Below are positions 18,152 through 27,889 of a DNA stretch of 64,000 bases, in pieces (positions within the stretch are counted from its first letter, which is position 1; each line of letters opens with the position of its first letter). Origin of the DNA: Thermococcus gorgonarius (GTDB taxonomy: Archaea; Methanobacteriota_B; Thermococci; Thermococcales; Thermococcaceae); the NCBI RefSeq assembly GCF_002214385.1, contig NZ_CP014855.1:186001-250000 (forward strand). The letters run 5' to 3'. The notes below the pieces were generated by a model. The model was not told the origin of the DNA. It worked only from the letters and a program-made list of their open reading frames with translations, and ran no database searches. Both the position numbers and the translations under genes were made by a program.

Positions 18152-18474
18152 TCGTTTCCACTTTAATTTTTATTCTGGAAAATAGAAAAAAGCTCCGGCC
18201 TCCTCGGGAGCCGACGGGTGCCACTATCAAAGCCAGGAATGCTGGGGCATAGAACCGCTTTGAGTGCCATTTCGGTAACTTGATGGAAGTTAGTAAAGTA
18301 GTACTTGGGCCACCATAATAATCTCAGTCGCGTTTATGGCAAGAACCGGTAAGAGGAGCAGCGCATTACTTGAACTGCAAGTCATTTAATGCCGTATTTC
18401 AGCAAGATCCATAGAAACAGGCCTAAATGGTACCCCTTCAGGACCATCATAAAAAGAATGGGAGATTAAAAACC
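18152..18474. other. 323-base gene-free stretch with bulged hairpins
   Basis: No open frame looks real between gltX and the phosphorylase gene. Three folds can be seen. CACT-AT-CAAAGC pairs with GCTTTG-AGTG around 18222-18274, enclosing a CCAG/CTGG hairpin. GCATT-ACTTG pairs with CAAGT-(CATTT)-AATGC around 18363-18393. GCTCC/GGAGC (18192-18211) on the minus strand is followed by a run of six T, resembling a terminator for leftward transcription. This could be an untranslated RNA or a decayed element. Confidence 0.4.
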
Positions 18475-20967
18475 TCAATCGAGGCCAATCCACTTTACAA
18501 GTCCGAGGAGGAACTTGTGTGGGAGCTTTTCGTGGTGGGGGTGAATTCTTACCGCGTAGTGCCAGCAGGGATCGCCAAGATGCCTGAGAGCGTTGCCCTC
18601 GTAAACGTAGAGCCACTCGCCTTCTCCAATTTCCTGAGGATGTCTGAGCTCGACTATGTGGGGTTTCTCTATCTCATACCCCTTGGCGCGAACACCGTAG
18701 TAGAGCTCCACCCTCACGTCTTCGGGTCTAAGGCCGTCCAAGTAAACCCTGACCTCAAGCTTGCCGTTATTAACGCTGGCCTCCCTAATTTCAACATTCG
18801 GCCACGCTGAGGTGACGCGGTCCTTCCATGCGGCAATCTCCTTTGCCCCACTGTAGTTATCCCTCGTGAGCCAGATGTAGTTGCTCATGGCCTTTGAGTA
18901 GAACTTGTCCATATACTCCTTGACCATCCTGTGGGTGCTGAAGCGCGGGGCTATGCTCTTTATGCTCTCCTTCATCATGTAAATCCAGCGGCTCTTGTTC
19001 TCGTAGTAAGTCGGGATGACCTCCTCCTCAAGGAGTCTGTAAAGGGACTCGGCGTCCTTTGCATCATCTTCCTCGGTCTCAGGCTCGGTGGTTTCCTCTC
19101 CAATAACCCAGCCGTTCTTGCCGTTGTAGCCCTCGACCCACCAGCCGTCGTAGATGCTTGCGTTGAGGACACCGTTAAGGCCGGCCTTCATGCCGCTCGT
19201 CCCGCTGGCTTCAAGCGGTCTGCGCGGGTTGTTTAGCCAAACATCAACTCCAGCTACCATAAGCCTCGCGCTTCCCATGTCGTAGTTCTCGAGGACGAAT
19301 ATCTTGCCCCTGAACTCGGGCATCTGGCTGACCTCGTACACTCTCCTCAGGAACTCCTTTCCAGCTTCGTCGCGCGGATGGGCCTTTCCACCGAAGACTA
19401 TGTACACTGGTCTCTCCGGGTTGTTGAGGATCTTCTTCAGCCTCTCAAGGTCGTTCAGGATGAGTGTTGCCCTCTTGTACGTGGCAAAGCGTCTGGCAAA
19501 GCCTATTATGAGGGCGTTCTCGTCTATCGCTGGTATTGGATCATCAATTCCAAGTCTCTTGTTTCTCTCCATTACCTTTCTCCTGAGGAGCTCTATGAAC
19601 TGTCTCTTGGCTTCGAGGTGAGCCTCCCATAGTTCTTCATCGGGAATTCTCTCGACGGCGTACCAGACACCCTCAAGGTTCGTGTGCTCACGCCAGACCC
19701 GGCCTATGTACCTGTCAAAGAGCTTCCTCATCTCGTTGTGGACCCAGGTCATGGTGTGGACTCCGTTGGTTATGCCTTCTATTGGGATCTCGTCGAGAGG
19801 AACCCCTGGCCAGAGGTTCTGCCACATGCGCTTGCTTACCTCTGCGTGGAGCTTGCTGACACCGTTGACGTAGCTTGAAGTCCTTATTGCAAGCAGTGTC
19901 ATGTTGAGGTGGTCACCCTCGCGGCCGAGTTCGAGGAGCTCGTCTCTCCCCTCAAGGAATTTTGAAAGCCTCTTTCTCACCTCTTCAATAGGAAACCTGT
20001 CGTGGCCTGCAGGGACCGGCGTGTGGGTTGTGAAAATGGTAGTTCCCCTGACGATGCTCAAAGCTTCCGTGAAGGTTAGCCCTTCTTCCATGTACCAGGC
20101 AATTCTCTGGATGTTGGCAAAGGCGGGATGCCCCTCGTTGAGGTGGACGACGCCAGGTTCGATGCCTAGAGCCTTCAAGAGTCTCATCCCACCAATTCCG
20201 AGGAGGATTTCCTGTTTTATTCTCTTGTCCATCTCGGCGTTGTAGAGGTAGTCGCAGACCGTTCTGTCCTCTGGGCTGTTCTCGGAAACGTCCGTGTCGA
20301 GGAGGTAGAGCTTGACCCTACCGACGTTAACCTCGAAGGCTCTCGCATAGACGATCCTGTCCTCAATTGGAACTTCAATGAGGAGAGGTTTTCCATCCTT
20401 GCCCAGAACGGGTTTTATGGGCATTTCTTCCGGCCTGTATTCGGGGAATATCTCCCTCTGCCTCCCGTTCTCGTCTATCTCCTGCCTAAAGTAGCCGTGC
20501 TTGTAAAGGAGGCCTATCGCTATGAACGGAAGGCCCAGGTCGCTGGCGGTCTTGACGTGGTCTCCGGCGAGGATTCCGAGGCCACCGGAGTAGATCGGGA
20601 GACTCTTGCTTATTCCATATTCCATACAGAGGTAGACTATCGGCTTGTCCCATTTGGGGTAGTTGGTCGAGAACCACGTTGATCTCGGATTCATGTATGC
20701 CGTGAACTGGTCCATAACGAGCTCATAGAGGTTCATGAAGTCGTCGTCCTTAAGGAGTTCTCTGAACCTCTCTTCGGGTGTGTCCAGAAGGAGTTTGACC
20801 GGATTCTTGTACTCGCGCCAGTGCTCCGGGTCTATGTACTCCCAGAGCTTGGTGGCACGTCTGTTCCAGCTCCACCAGTAATTATACGCCACATCAACGA
20901 GATCGCCCAGGGGATAAGGAAGCTTCTCCCTTATTAGATCTTCAACCGTTCCTGGACTATCTGTCAT
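18475..20967 (-). CDS. malP: Maltodextrin (alpha-glucan) phosphorylase
   Basis: An 830-residue glycogen/maltodextrin phosphorylase of the archaeal type, close in length to the Thermococcus litoralis MalP. It releases glucose 1-phosphate from alpha-1,4-glucans using pyridoxal phosphate. The PLP lysine is in EASGTSGMKAGLNGVLNASI; the glucan/phosphate site segments IYSGGLGILAGDH and LNEGHPAFA are present. The ATG at 20967 follows GGTGGTTGCC; a GTG three codons upstream overlaps this site. A glycolytic motif lies in the leader, indicating repression by the TrmBL1/Tgr regulator when sugars are absent. Confidence 0.96.
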   Translation of the reverse strand: MTDSPGTVEDLIREKLPYPLGDLVDVAYNYWWSWNRRATKLWEYIDPEHWREYKNPVKLLLDTPEERFRELLKDDDFMNLYELVMDQFTAYMNPRSTWFSTNYPKWDKPIVYLCMEYGISKSLPIYSGGLGILAGDHVKTASDLGLPFIAIGLLYKHGYFRQEIDENGRQREIFPEYRPEEMPIKPVLGKDGKPLLIEVPIEDRIVYARAFEVNVGRVKLYLLDTDVSENSPEDRTVCDYLYNAEMDKRIKQEILLGIGGMRLLKALGIEPGVVHLNEGHPAFANIQRIAWYMEEGLTFTEALSIVRGTTIFTTHTPVPAGHDRFPIEEVRKRLSKFLEGRDELLELGREGDHLNMTLLAIRTSSYVNGVSKLHAEVSKRMWQNLWPGVPLDEIPIEGITNGVHTMTWVHNEMRKLFDRYIGRVWREHTNLEGVWYAVERIPDEELWEAHLEAKRQFIELLRRKVMERNKRLGIDDPIPAIDENALIIGFARRFATYKRATLILNDLERLKKILNNPERPVYIVFGGKAHPRDEAGKEFLRRVYEVSQMPEFRGKIFVLENYDMGSARLMVAGVDVWLNNPRRPLEASGTSGMKAGLNGVLNASIYDGWWVEGYNGKNGWVIGEETTEPETEEDDAKDAESLYRLLEEEVIPTYYENKSRWIYMMKESIKSIAPRFSTHRMVKEYMDKFYSKAMSNYIWLTRDNYSGAKEIAAWKDRVTSAWPNVEIREASVNNGKLEVRVYLDGLRPEDVRVELYYGVRAKGYEIEKPHIVELRHPQEIGEGEWLYVYEGNALRHLGDPCWHYAVRIHPHHEKLPHKFLLGLVKWIGLD

Positions 20968-20980
20968 GGCAACCACCTTA

Positions 20981-20997
20981 TATCATCGTCGGTGATA
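20981..20997 (-). promoter_or_regulatory. Thermococcales glycolytic motif (TGM) in the malP leader
   Basis: The sequence TATCATCGTCGGTGATA matches the consensus TATCAC-N5-GTGATA with one change. On the malP strand it lies downstream of a TATA-like CTTTTTAAGG near 21013-21022 and 14 bases before the ATG, covering the predicted transcription start. Published work on Tgr/TrmBL1 places repressed glycolytic genes in this arrangement. Confidence 0.75.
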
Positions 20998-21066
20998 CCA
21001 GATTGATTCCGACCTTAAAAAGTCTGTCCCTCGGCAGGTGACGAAAGTGAAGAAAACAGAAGGGAA

Positions 21067-22941
21067 TCAGGCGCCCTCAAAAATGAAGGGACTTATGTAG
21101 TCGCCGTACTTTTCCCTGGCCTCAAGCAGGCGTTTCCTCTCCTCTTCGAGAACCTGGAACAGCTCTTCTGGTACGTTATCGAGCTTCCTGTAGATCTCTT
21201 CGATGCGGTCTATCTTTGCCAGAAGCTCCGGAACCCTTATCGTGAACTGCCTCTCGTAGGCCTCTCTCGTGTATTCTTTGTTCAGGACCTCCTTGAAGAG
21301 CCTCTTTAAGTCCTCGTACTTCGGTATGTAGCCTATCGGGGTCTCTATTGCATCGACGTCGCCGTGAACCCTCAGCTCCATCCACTTGAGCCAGACCGCC
21401 TTGTCGAGCTTGTGGTTGAGCCAGTTGCCCTTTTCATCGCGGAGGAAGTAGTTGACGGCAAAGATTTTCGGCGATTTCCTGAGCTTTCTGCCGAACTCAA
21501 GGTAGTTCCTGAGGTAGTCGCCGAGGTGGACGCTCATGAAGTCGAGGATGGCCATTGGATTAAAGGCCCTAACTCCTTCCTTGCCGAGCGTTGCCGCCGT
21601 TGTCTCGCTCTCAAGAGAGGCACCCATGGTTATGACACCGTGCTCCCAGTCGAAGGCTTCTCTCACCGGTGGCCAGGTGTCCGCGTCCCTGCCACCGAAT
21701 ATCATGCCGCCAATTTCGACACCGCACGGGTTCTCAAGGGCTTCTAAATCTGCGTTGGGGAAGTGTTCAAGCGAAACGGTGAAGCGCGCGTTCTTGTGGC
21801 TCGGCGGTATCTCGTTGCCCTCTTTATCTTTCTTTCCGCGCCACCACTTTCCGCTGTGGTTTTCGCCCTCGTCGGGGATCGGGACGCCCATGTCGTTCCA
21901 GTAGGGCTTTCCATCCTTCACCAAAACGTTCGAGAAGATTATCTCGACCGGCGAGTGGAGAACCTGCCATATTATCGGATCGTCTTCGGGGTTTACGCCC
22001 TGGATGATGCCGAAAACACCCTTCTCGACGTTCGCTCCCCTGGCAACTCCGTTGACCGGCAGGATGAACGTTAGGTCGTCGCCGACTATGTTCTCCCACG
22101 GAATCATGGCCGTCGATGTCTTCCCACACATGCTCGGGTATGCTCCTGTGAAGTAGGTCTTCCTGCCGTGCGGGCCGTTCACTCTCATCAGGAACATGTG
22201 CTCGCTGAGCCACCCCTCCTCGACGGCCCTCTTGATGGTCAGCCTGAAGGCGAGCTTCTTGAGGCCTATCGTGTTCCCGCCGTACTGGGTGTTGACTGAG
22301 TAGACGGTCTCGTCCTCGAGGTCAATGTAAATTCTCCTCTTGTCGAGGTTCTTGCTCGTCTTCCTCTCGTCCAGCTCTCCAGCCGAGTGAACGAAGCGGA
22401 AGAACTTGGCCTGTCTTCCAAGCCTTTTAAACTCCTCGTAGCCTTTCCTGTAGAGAATGAACTCAGAGTGGGCAACGTAAGCGGAATCGGTGAGCTGGAC
22501 GGCCGGAATCGTGAAGATCGAGTTTTTAGGTCCGAGGACGAAGAAGCAGATGAAGAGCTCCTTGCCCTTCATAACGCCCCTCATGAGCTCGCGTATCTCT
22601 TTCAGGCCTTCGTCCCGATCCTTGGTGTTTATATAGGGGAGCTTCTTTCCGCCCGGCAGGAGGATTGCTGTGTTTGCCTTGTCCCTCGCCTGGTCGTAGT
22701 AGTTGTCGTAGTGGACGGTGTGGTTCGGGGTTTCGAGCATCTTCTCCTCGCCGTAGTAGAGGGCCTTCCAGCGGACGTACTGCTCGTCCTCTTCGCTGTC
22801 TGTACAGACGAAGACCTTATCCGGCTCAAGCCACTCAATCCAGTCCGCCAGAAAAGCATGAAGTTCAGGGCTGTCTATTGCCTTTATCTTCTCGAACTGC
22901 TCTTTATCGAGGAGCTTTTCAAGCCTCTCAAGGGGTTCCAT
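21067..22941 (-). CDS. pckG: Phosphoenolpyruvate carboxykinase (GTP)
   Basis: A 624-residue GTP-type PEPCK, which converts oxaloacetate plus GTP to phosphoenolpyruvate, CO2 and GDP and links the C4 acids to gluconeogenesis. The P-loop-like segment is TGAYPSMCGKTSTAM with the reactive cysteine of GTP-PEPCKs; upstream RRIYIDLEDETVYSVNTQYG and GGNTIGLKKLAFR fit substrate-binding sections. The ATG has GGAGGCGAT ahead. TATA-like elements are at 22973-22981 and 23012-23019 on the minus strand. A near-TGM lies further upstream in the shared intergenic region. Confidence 0.96.
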   Translation of the reverse strand: MEPLERLEKLLDKEQFEKIKAIDSPELHAFLADWIEWLEPDKVFVCTDSEEDEQYVRWKALYYGEEKMLETPNHTVHYDNYYDQARDKANTAILLPGGKKLPYINTKDRDEGLKEIRELMRGVMKGKELFICFFVLGPKNSIFTIPAVQLTDSAYVAHSEFILYRKGYEEFKRLGRQAKFFRFVHSAGELDERKTSKNLDKRRIYIDLEDETVYSVNTQYGGNTIGLKKLAFRLTIKRAVEEGWLSEHMFLMRVNGPHGRKTYFTGAYPSMCGKTSTAMIPWENIVGDDLTFILPVNGVARGANVEKGVFGIIQGVNPEDDPIIWQVLHSPVEIIFSNVLVKDGKPYWNDMGVPIPDEGENHSGKWWRGKKDKEGNEIPPSHKNARFTVSLEHFPNADLEALENPCGVEIGGMIFGGRDADTWPPVREAFDWEHGVITMGASLESETTAATLGKEGVRAFNPMAILDFMSVHLGDYLRNYLEFGRKLRKSPKIFAVNYFLRDEKGNWLNHKLDKAVWLKWMELRVHGDVDAIETPIGYIPKYEDLKRLFKEVLNKEYTREAYERQFTIRVPELLAKIDRIEEIYRKLDNVPEELFQVLEEERKRLLEAREKYGDYISPFIFEGA

Positions 22942-23084
22942 GATATCGCCTCCTGAAATCCTTGGGAGAATGTATTAAATAGTTTGTCAGAAACACTAAG
23001 TACTGTACGGAATATTTAAGTCCATCGAACCACAAAGTTTATCATGAGGGCGGCGTGTATATTAAGGGAAAGCTTGAAAAAGAA

Positions 23085-23101
23085 TAACACTCCTGGTGAT
23101 A
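23085..23101 (+). promoter_or_regulatory. TGM-like site in a divergent promoter
   Basis: TAACACTCCTGGTGATA differs from TATCAC-N5-GTGATA at one position. It lies about 20 bases after the TATA box TATATTAA (23058-23065) of the rightward gene, so it overlaps that gene's predicted start of transcription. For the leftward pckG gene it lies well upstream of the TATA boxes, where activation of gluconeogenic genes has been described for closer sites. Confidence 0.65.
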
Positions 23102-23116
23102 CATGGAGGTGATAGC

Positions 23117-23824
23117 ATGGAACTGTACCATTCAGAAAAGTTCAAGCCAGAAGAGCTGGCGCTGTTGGGGCGTGCAGTGGGTACGGTTGCCCATGGGACA
23201 ACCATAGTGGGAAGGGACGGAAGGGCTCTCTCAAGGTACGGTAAGAGAGCCATGGTCGTTGGAATCGTCAGTACTGGATCAACCATAATGGACGTCAGGT
23301 TGATCCCTCTCATTGCTCTCAAGGACTTCGCTCACAAAAAGGGCCTCCCCCTGGCGTACGTCTACTACTACAACGGGGTAAGAGTTGAGGTCAGCGGCCT
23401 CGACGTTGAGGAAATCGAAACGATACTCCAGACCAGGAGTTTTATTGAGGCCCATCCAAGTGATATCGGCGCGACGGTTTATTATCCCAACGCTCTCGAC
23501 GATTTCATGAACGAACTTCTCAAGAAGTACCACATGAACCTCGAGATGAAAGTCCTTGTTGATGCCATGAACACCCCGGCAGTACTCTTCTTCCCGCGCC
23601 TCTCGGAAGCCCTTGGAATTGACGTTGAGATAATGAACGACATGATGACCAGCTACCTTCCACCGAAACCAAAGGAGGTCTTTCTCCATAAGTTGAAGAA
23701 AGAGGGCTACGACTTTGGACTACGTTTCAGGCCAGATGGATACGTTGAACTCCACATTGGAGGGGAAGAATTGGAATTTGGAAGCATGTGGGCTCTGATG
23801 GACCACATTAAGAAGGCCTTCTGA
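23117..23824 (+). CDS. Phosphohexomutase-like protein, probably not a standard mutase
   Basis: A 235-residue protein. [20 protein letters not shown] and [18 protein letters not shown] resemble the first domain of alpha-D-phosphohexomutases, and the stretch around [12 protein letters not shown]...[19 protein letters not shown] resembles a later domain. Two hallmark sites are missing: the phosphoserine TASHNP loop and the metal loop GDGDR. It is also about half the normal length. It may be a regulatory or ligand-binding derivative. The ATG has an excellent GGAGGTGAT site. A TGM overlaps its promoter, which ties it to sugar regulation. I am sure of the gene, less of the family. Confidence 0.72.
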   Translation: MELYHSEKFKPEELALLGRAVGTVAHGTTIVGRDGRALSRYGKRAMVVGIVSTGSTIMDVRLIPLIALKDFAHKKGLPLAYVYYYNGVRVEVSGLDVEEIETILQTRSFIEAHPSDIGATVYYPNALDDFMNELLKKYHMNLEMKVLVDAMNTPAVLFFPRLSEALGIDVEIMNDMMTSYLPPKPKEVFLHKLKKEGYDFGLRFRPDGYVELHIGGEELEFGSMWALMDHIKKAF

Positions 23825-23901
23825 CTTTGTTTTCTCGCTTTTCTGTTCGCAAAACCATTAAAAGGCTAGTGAGATTATCCTCTCCAGTGGGGGTGAAATC
23901 C

Positions 23902-24528
23902 GTGGGGATATTCATTGTCTTGGAGGGCATTGATGGTGCTGGAAAATCCACTCAGGCTAAAATGCTGGCTGAATGGTTTGAAAAAAGAGGTTATGAAGTT
24001 GTTCTGACGAAAGAACCCACCGACACCGCCTTTGGAAAGCTCATCAGAAGACTCGTTCTGACTGGCGGTAGGGAGGGTATCATAGACGGAGCCAGGATAA
24101 GCCATGAAGCGGAAGCGCTTCTCTTTGCCGCAGATAGAGCAGAGCACGTGGACAAGCTTATACGCCCCTCTCTTGAGGCTGGAAAAGTCGTTATCTCGGA
24201 CAGGTACTTTTACTCCTCCCTAGCTTATCAGTGGGCCAGGGGCCTTGACCTGGAATGGCTCATAGACCTCAACAGGTTCGCCATCAGGCCTGACTTGGCG
24301 GTTCTTCTTGACCTTCCCGTGAAGGAGAGCATGCGGAGGATAAACCGGAGAAGCTTGAAGAGTGAGTTTGATAAAATCGTTGAATTGCAGCGGAGGGTCA
24401 GGGAGAACTACCTTAAGCTGGTCGAAATGTTCCCGGAAATGCGTATAGTCAACGCCCAGAACAGCATTGAAGACATACACAACGACATAGTGGGCCTTAT
24501 CGAAGAAGAGATCCTTAAAAAGACTTGA
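23902..24528 (+). CDS. tmk: Thymidylate kinase
   Basis: A 208-residue dTMP kinase that makes dTDP for DNA synthesis. The P-loop is [16 protein letters not shown]; the DR(Y/H) motif is in [14 protein letters not shown] and the lid region is [14 protein letters not shown]. The GTG at 23902 (protein MGIFIVLEG) is preceded by GGGGGTGA at ribosome-site distance. The frame continues 25 codons upstream through what looks like the promoter (CATTAAAAGG), so that extension is rejected. Confidence 0.94.
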   Translation: MGIFIVLEGIDGAGKSTQAKMLAEWFEKRGYEVVLTKEPTDTAFGKLIRRLVLTGGREGIIDGARISHEAEALLFAADRAEHVDKLIRPSLEAGKVVISDRYFYSSLAYQWARGLDLEWLIDLNRFAIRPDLAVLLDLPVKESMRRINRRSLKSEFDKIVELQRRVRENYLKLVEMFPEMRIVNAQNSIEDIHNDIVGLIEEEILKKT

Positions 24529-24604
24529 CACCTTGCTATTTTTCTTTTCCTGCGAACTGAACTTTTTTGGAAAGCCAGCTCAAGAAATGTCGCCCTTGGA
24601 GGAG

Positions 24605-24618
24605 TACAAAATTTTGTA
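24605..24618. repeat. 14-bp perfect palindrome
   Basis: TACAAAATTTTGTA is fully self-complementary. It lies between tmk and the tRNA-Val gene, with no clear promoter within 30 bases, so its role as an operator or a termination signal is undecided. Confidence 0.4.
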
Positions 24619-24672
24619 ATCGAACGGTTGTGAATACTTGCCCAGATTCTATCCCCGCAGAAGAGGTTTTGC

Positions 24673-24750
24673 TGGTGGGCCCGCGGGGATTCGAACCCCG
24701 GACCTCCACCTTGTCAGGGTGGCGTCATAACCAGTCTAGACCACGGGCCC
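24673..24750 (-). tRNA. tRNA-Val (GAC)
   Basis: On the minus strand GGGCCCG pairs with CGGGCCC; discriminator A, CCA encoded (24675-24673). The anticodon stem CCACC/GGTGG encloses CTGACAA, giving GAC. It follows tRNA-Ala by 12 bases and is probably co-transcribed. Confidence 0.96.
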
Positions 24751-24762
24751 GCCCAAAATTTG

Positions 24763-24840
<78 letters not shown>

Positions 24841-24913
24841 GCCTGAACGCCGTAATCACCTATCTGGGCGGGTTTATAAATTTTGCGGTGGTAACAAACA
24901 AAAAGTGAGGAAA

Positions 24914-26425
24914 TCAGATGTTCCCTATCCTCTGGAGAACCATACCCTCTATCCTTATTGGCTCCGTTCTCCTGGCATAGACTATAGCTTGCTCCAGCCT
25001 AGCCTCGTTCTCTGCGTGAATCGTGAAGAGGGGATCGCCCTCCTTGACCTTCTCACCCACTTTGACGTAGAGCTCTATTCCAGCCCCTTTGTCTTCGGGT
25101 GCTCCCGCGGCCCTGGCTATTCCCGTTATCGCGCGGTTGTGAATGGCGGTGACGTATCCACTCGTGGGAGCGACGAAGGTGTATGTTTTGTCCCCCACTG
25201 GTATATCTTCCGGCTTGATATTGGGATCTCCCCCCTGGGCTTCTATGATCTCTTTCATCTTCTCCCAGGCTTTGCCGCTCTCAAGTATTTCCTTGGCCAT
25301 TCTCTTTCCAGCCCCTGGAGGGGCAACTCCACCCATCTCGAGCAGTATTCCTGCCAGTCCGGTGGCTTTCTCTATTAGGCTTCCGGGACCTTTGCCGGTC
25401 ATCAGAGCTGAAAGGGCCTCTCTAGCTTCGAGAGCCGGTCCGACGGTGTGTCCTATCGGCTGGCCACCGTAGGTTATCGCAACTTCAACGTACTGGCCGA
25501 GCCTCTTGCCGAGCTCTATGAAGTCCCTGGCTAGAGCCCGTGCCTGATCGATGGTTTCGACTTTGACTCCTTTTCCGGTGGGTATGTCGATGAGGACGTA
25601 CTGGCTTCCCATGGCGTACTTCTTTGACATTATGCTCGCCAGCATGAGTCCCGTTGGGTCAATGCTGAGGGCGCGCTCAGCTTTTATCGTTATATCATCG
25701 GCCGGGGCGAGGTTCAAAGCGCCGCCCCAGACAAGGCAAGCTCCCACCTTCTCCACTATCCTTTTGATTTCGTCGAGGGAGAACGTCACATTCGCAAAAA
25801 CCTCAACGACGTCGGCCGTTCCGGCGGCGCTGGTTATAGCCCTCGAGCTGGTCTTGGGTATGGTGAGGCCGGCCGCGGCGACGATAGGTACAACGAGGAT
25901 GTTGGTTTTGTTCCCCGGAACGCCGCCGATGCTGTGGACGTCCATTATCGGCTTTCTGTCGATGTCAAGCATGTCTCCGGTTTCGGCCATCGCTATGGTC
26001 AAAGCAGCTATCTCATCCATGTCGAGGCCGTTTATCTCGAGTGCGGTTACAAAGGAACTTATTTCTATGTCACGGAGTTTTCTATCAACGATGTCCCTAA
26101 CAATAGCCTCGATCTCAACTTTTCTGAGTTTCTCACCGTGCATCTTTTTCTTTATGTAGCGGACGCTCTCGGGAGTTCCTGCCGGCACGACTTCCACAAC
26201 TTCGCCCTCTGAAAGATGATACAGTTGTAGGACATCCTTACTGACGCCCACTTCTCCTGGCTGAACAAAGCTGCTTATTACCAGGCTTCCGTAGATGCTC
26301 CTTTTGCCGGATTCTATTTTAACAAGGTCATCGGGGTGTAGCTTCGCGGCCTTCGCGTCCTCGGGGTTTATGAAGATGGAGTACCTGTCAGTATATGCAT
26401 CCAGTATCTTCACGGTCGCCCTCAT
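24914..26425 (-). CDS. deoA: AMP phosphorylase (archaeal DeoA-like)
   Basis: A 503-residue protein related to thymidine phosphorylase, with an N-terminal double-psi-like extension (residues 1-85) that is characteristic of archaeal AMP phosphorylase. It releases adenine (or other bases) from AMP to form ribose 1,5-bisphosphate, first step of the archaeal nucleotide pathway that uses ribose-1,5-bisphosphate isomerase and RuBisCO; those two are not in this window. Conserved regions include [37 protein letters not shown] and [20 protein letters not shown]. Ribosome site GGAGGGAAAG. Confidence 0.95.
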   Translation of the reverse strand: MRATVKILDAYTDRYSIFINPEDAKAAKLHPDDLVKIESGKRSIYGSLVISSFVQPGEVGVSKDVLQLYHLSEGEVVEVVPAGTPESVRYIKKKMHGEKLRKVEIEAIVRDIVDRKLRDIEISSFVTALEINGLDMDEIAALTIAMAETGDMLDIDRKPIMDVHSIGGVPGNKTNILVVPIVAAAGLTIPKTSSRAITSAAGTADVVEVFANVTFSLDEIKRIVEKVGACLVWGGALNLAPADDITIKAERALSIDPTGLMLASIMSKKYAMGSQYVLIDIPTGKGVKVETIDQARALARDFIELGKRLGQYVEVAITYGGQPIGHTVGPALEAREALSALMTGKGPGSLIEKATGLAGILLEMGGVAPPGAGKRMAKEILESGKAWEKMKEIIEAQGGDPNIKPEDIPVGDKTYTFVAPTSGYVTAIHNRAITGIARAAGAPEDKGAGIELYVKVGEKVKEGDPLFTIHAENEARLEQAIVYARRTEPIRIEGMVLQRIGNI

Positions 26426-26507
26426 AGTCTTTCCCTCCTGATGACGGGTATCGGGATAATAGGATAAAACCCTTTTAACGTCTTCGCCAGTGTGAACAAA
26501 AAAGAAT

Positions 26508-26753
26508 TCAGTAAGTGGGGCTATTCTGTGCTACTGGCGGATATGACTTTGGGGGAGATCTAAACCTTTCGAGAACCCGGGCAACGTCCTCGGCAACTTC
26601 AAGGAATACTGCGGGTATGGGAAATGTGGGATCGTACCTTGCCCTTATAACGTCCGAAACGTCGGCCGAATAGAGCTTCCTCTTAAAGAGGTACACCCGA
26701 TCCCCCCTAATTTCCACGATCCGGTCTGGGTACCCCAGCCGGATCATGGCCAT
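26508..26753 (-). CDS. Small hypothetical protein
   Basis: An 81-residue protein (start [12 protein letters not shown]; a start six codons upstream is possible). A beta-hairpin-like [23 protein letters not shown] is followed by a helix ([16 protein letters not shown]) and a proline-rich tail. I do not recognise a family. Codon use resembles neighbours, and it has an AATTTAAAAAATTAAC stretch upstream suitable for a promoter. Confidence 0.5.
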   Translation of the reverse strand: MAMIRLGYPDRIVEIRGDRVYLFKRKLYSADVSDVIRARYDPTFPIPAVFLEVAEDVARVLERFRSPPKSYPPVAQNSPTY

Positions 26754-26846
26754 CACCGAAATTAGAAACAATAGGTAATTTAAAAAATTAACGGGACAAT
26801 TATGGGAAATAGAAGGGTGATAAGTTAGGAATTTGAAAAAGACGGC

Positions 26847-27095
26847 TCACAGGTTTCTAACCTCTTCTTCAATACTCCTTTCGAGTTCTTTTTCCCATTC
26901 CTCTATGTCGAAGTCAACCAGTTCCTCTTCGAGTTCCTCTTTTAGGTTTGTGACACGTCTTTTGAGAGCGTTCTTGGTTTCCTCATCGTAGACAACGTAG
27001 TACGGGTTCTTCTTGGCCGAGAGGTACAACAGGAGGACTATCAAGTTCGTGAAAATAAGGACTATAAGCAGTGCCGCGTAGATTCCATCGGCCAT
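26847..27095 (-). CDS. Membrane-anchored coiled-coil protein linked to minD
   Basis: An 82-residue protein with one N-terminal membrane span (ALLIVLIFTNLIVLLLYLSA, about residues 6-25) and a long acidic helix (LKEELEEELVDFDIEEWEKE) facing the cytoplasm. The ATG at 27095 lies after GAGGTGAT, and its ribosome site overlaps the minD stop, so the two genes are translationally coupled. The topology suggests a partner or membrane anchor for MinD. No family is recognised. Confidence 0.7.
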   Translation of the reverse strand: MADGIYAALLIVLIFTNLIVLLLYLSAKKNPYYVVYDEETKNALKRRVTNLKEELEEELVDFDIEEWEKELERSIEEEVRNL

Positions 27096-27100
27096 TTCAA

Positions 27101-27889
27101 TCACCTCTTTCCGCCGAATATTGCCTTGAAGACCCTCTTAATCGGGCTCTCTGGTTCGGGCGGCTGCCATTTGATTCCAGCCAGCTTTGCAGCGAGCTGT
27201 TTGATCGCTATCGCAGCTGGACTCGTTGGGTTCTTTATGACGAGCGGGACACCGTAGGCGCTGGCTCTCTTAACCTCTGGATCCTCGGGGATAACTGCTA
27301 GAACGGGAACTTCGAGGATGGCCTCTATTTCCTCCTGCGTGAGCTCGGTCTTCTCGTTGGTGACCCTGTTGAGTACAGCACCCAGAGGGAGCGTCCCGAG
27401 CTTTTCGGCGATCAGCTTCGTCTTGAGGGAGTCTGTTATGGCCGATATCTCCGGGTTCGTGACTATTATGAGCTCCTTACCGATGAGCAGAGCAGTAACA
27501 GATGTCATCTCAAGACCAGCGGGGGCATCGATGAGAATAAAATCGGCCATCTGGCTGATCTCCCTTATAACCTCCCTCAGTCTTTCGGGCTTGGCTTTCT
27601 TTATCTTCTCCAAGCTGAGTCCACCGGGAATGACTTTTACTCCGGCGGGCCCTTCGTAGATTGCCTCCTTGAGATCGGCCTCCCTCGCCAGAACGTCGTG
27701 GAGTGTTATTGGTATGTCTTCCATTCCGAGGATGAGGCTCAGGTTTGCCATCGTTATGTCTGCGTCTATCAGGATTACTTCCTTTCCGAATTGAGCGAGT
27801 GCCACACCTAGATTTGCAACCGTAGTGGTTTTACCAGTACCACCCTTTCCAGAGGCAAAAACTATGGATCTACCCTCCAAAGCCGGCAC
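27101..27889 (-). CDS. minD: MinD-like ATPase with membrane-targeting tail
   Basis: A 262-residue MinD/ParA ATPase. The deviant Walker A motif [18 protein letters not shown] includes the signature lysine; switch regions are [17 protein letters not shown] and FILIDAPAG. The C-terminal [15 protein letters not shown] is an amphipathic helix like the MinD membrane-targeting sequence. MinD in bacteria positions division with MinC and MinE, which are absent here; archaeal MinD homologues have been linked to placing surface structures. It is coupled to a small membrane coiled-coil protein. Confidence 0.93.
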   Translation of the reverse strand: MPALEGRSIVFASGKGGTGKTTTVANLGVALAQFGKEVILIDADITMANLSLILGMEDIPITLHDVLAREADLKEAIYEGPAGVKVIPGGLSLEKIKKAKPERLREVIREISQMADFILIDAPAGLEMTSVTALLIGKELIIVTNPEISAITDSLKTKLIAEKLGTLPLGAVLNRVTNEKTELTQEEIEAILEVPVLAVIPEDPEVKRASAYGVPLVIKNPTSPAAIAIKQLAAKLAGIKWQPPEPESPIKRVFKAIFGGKR

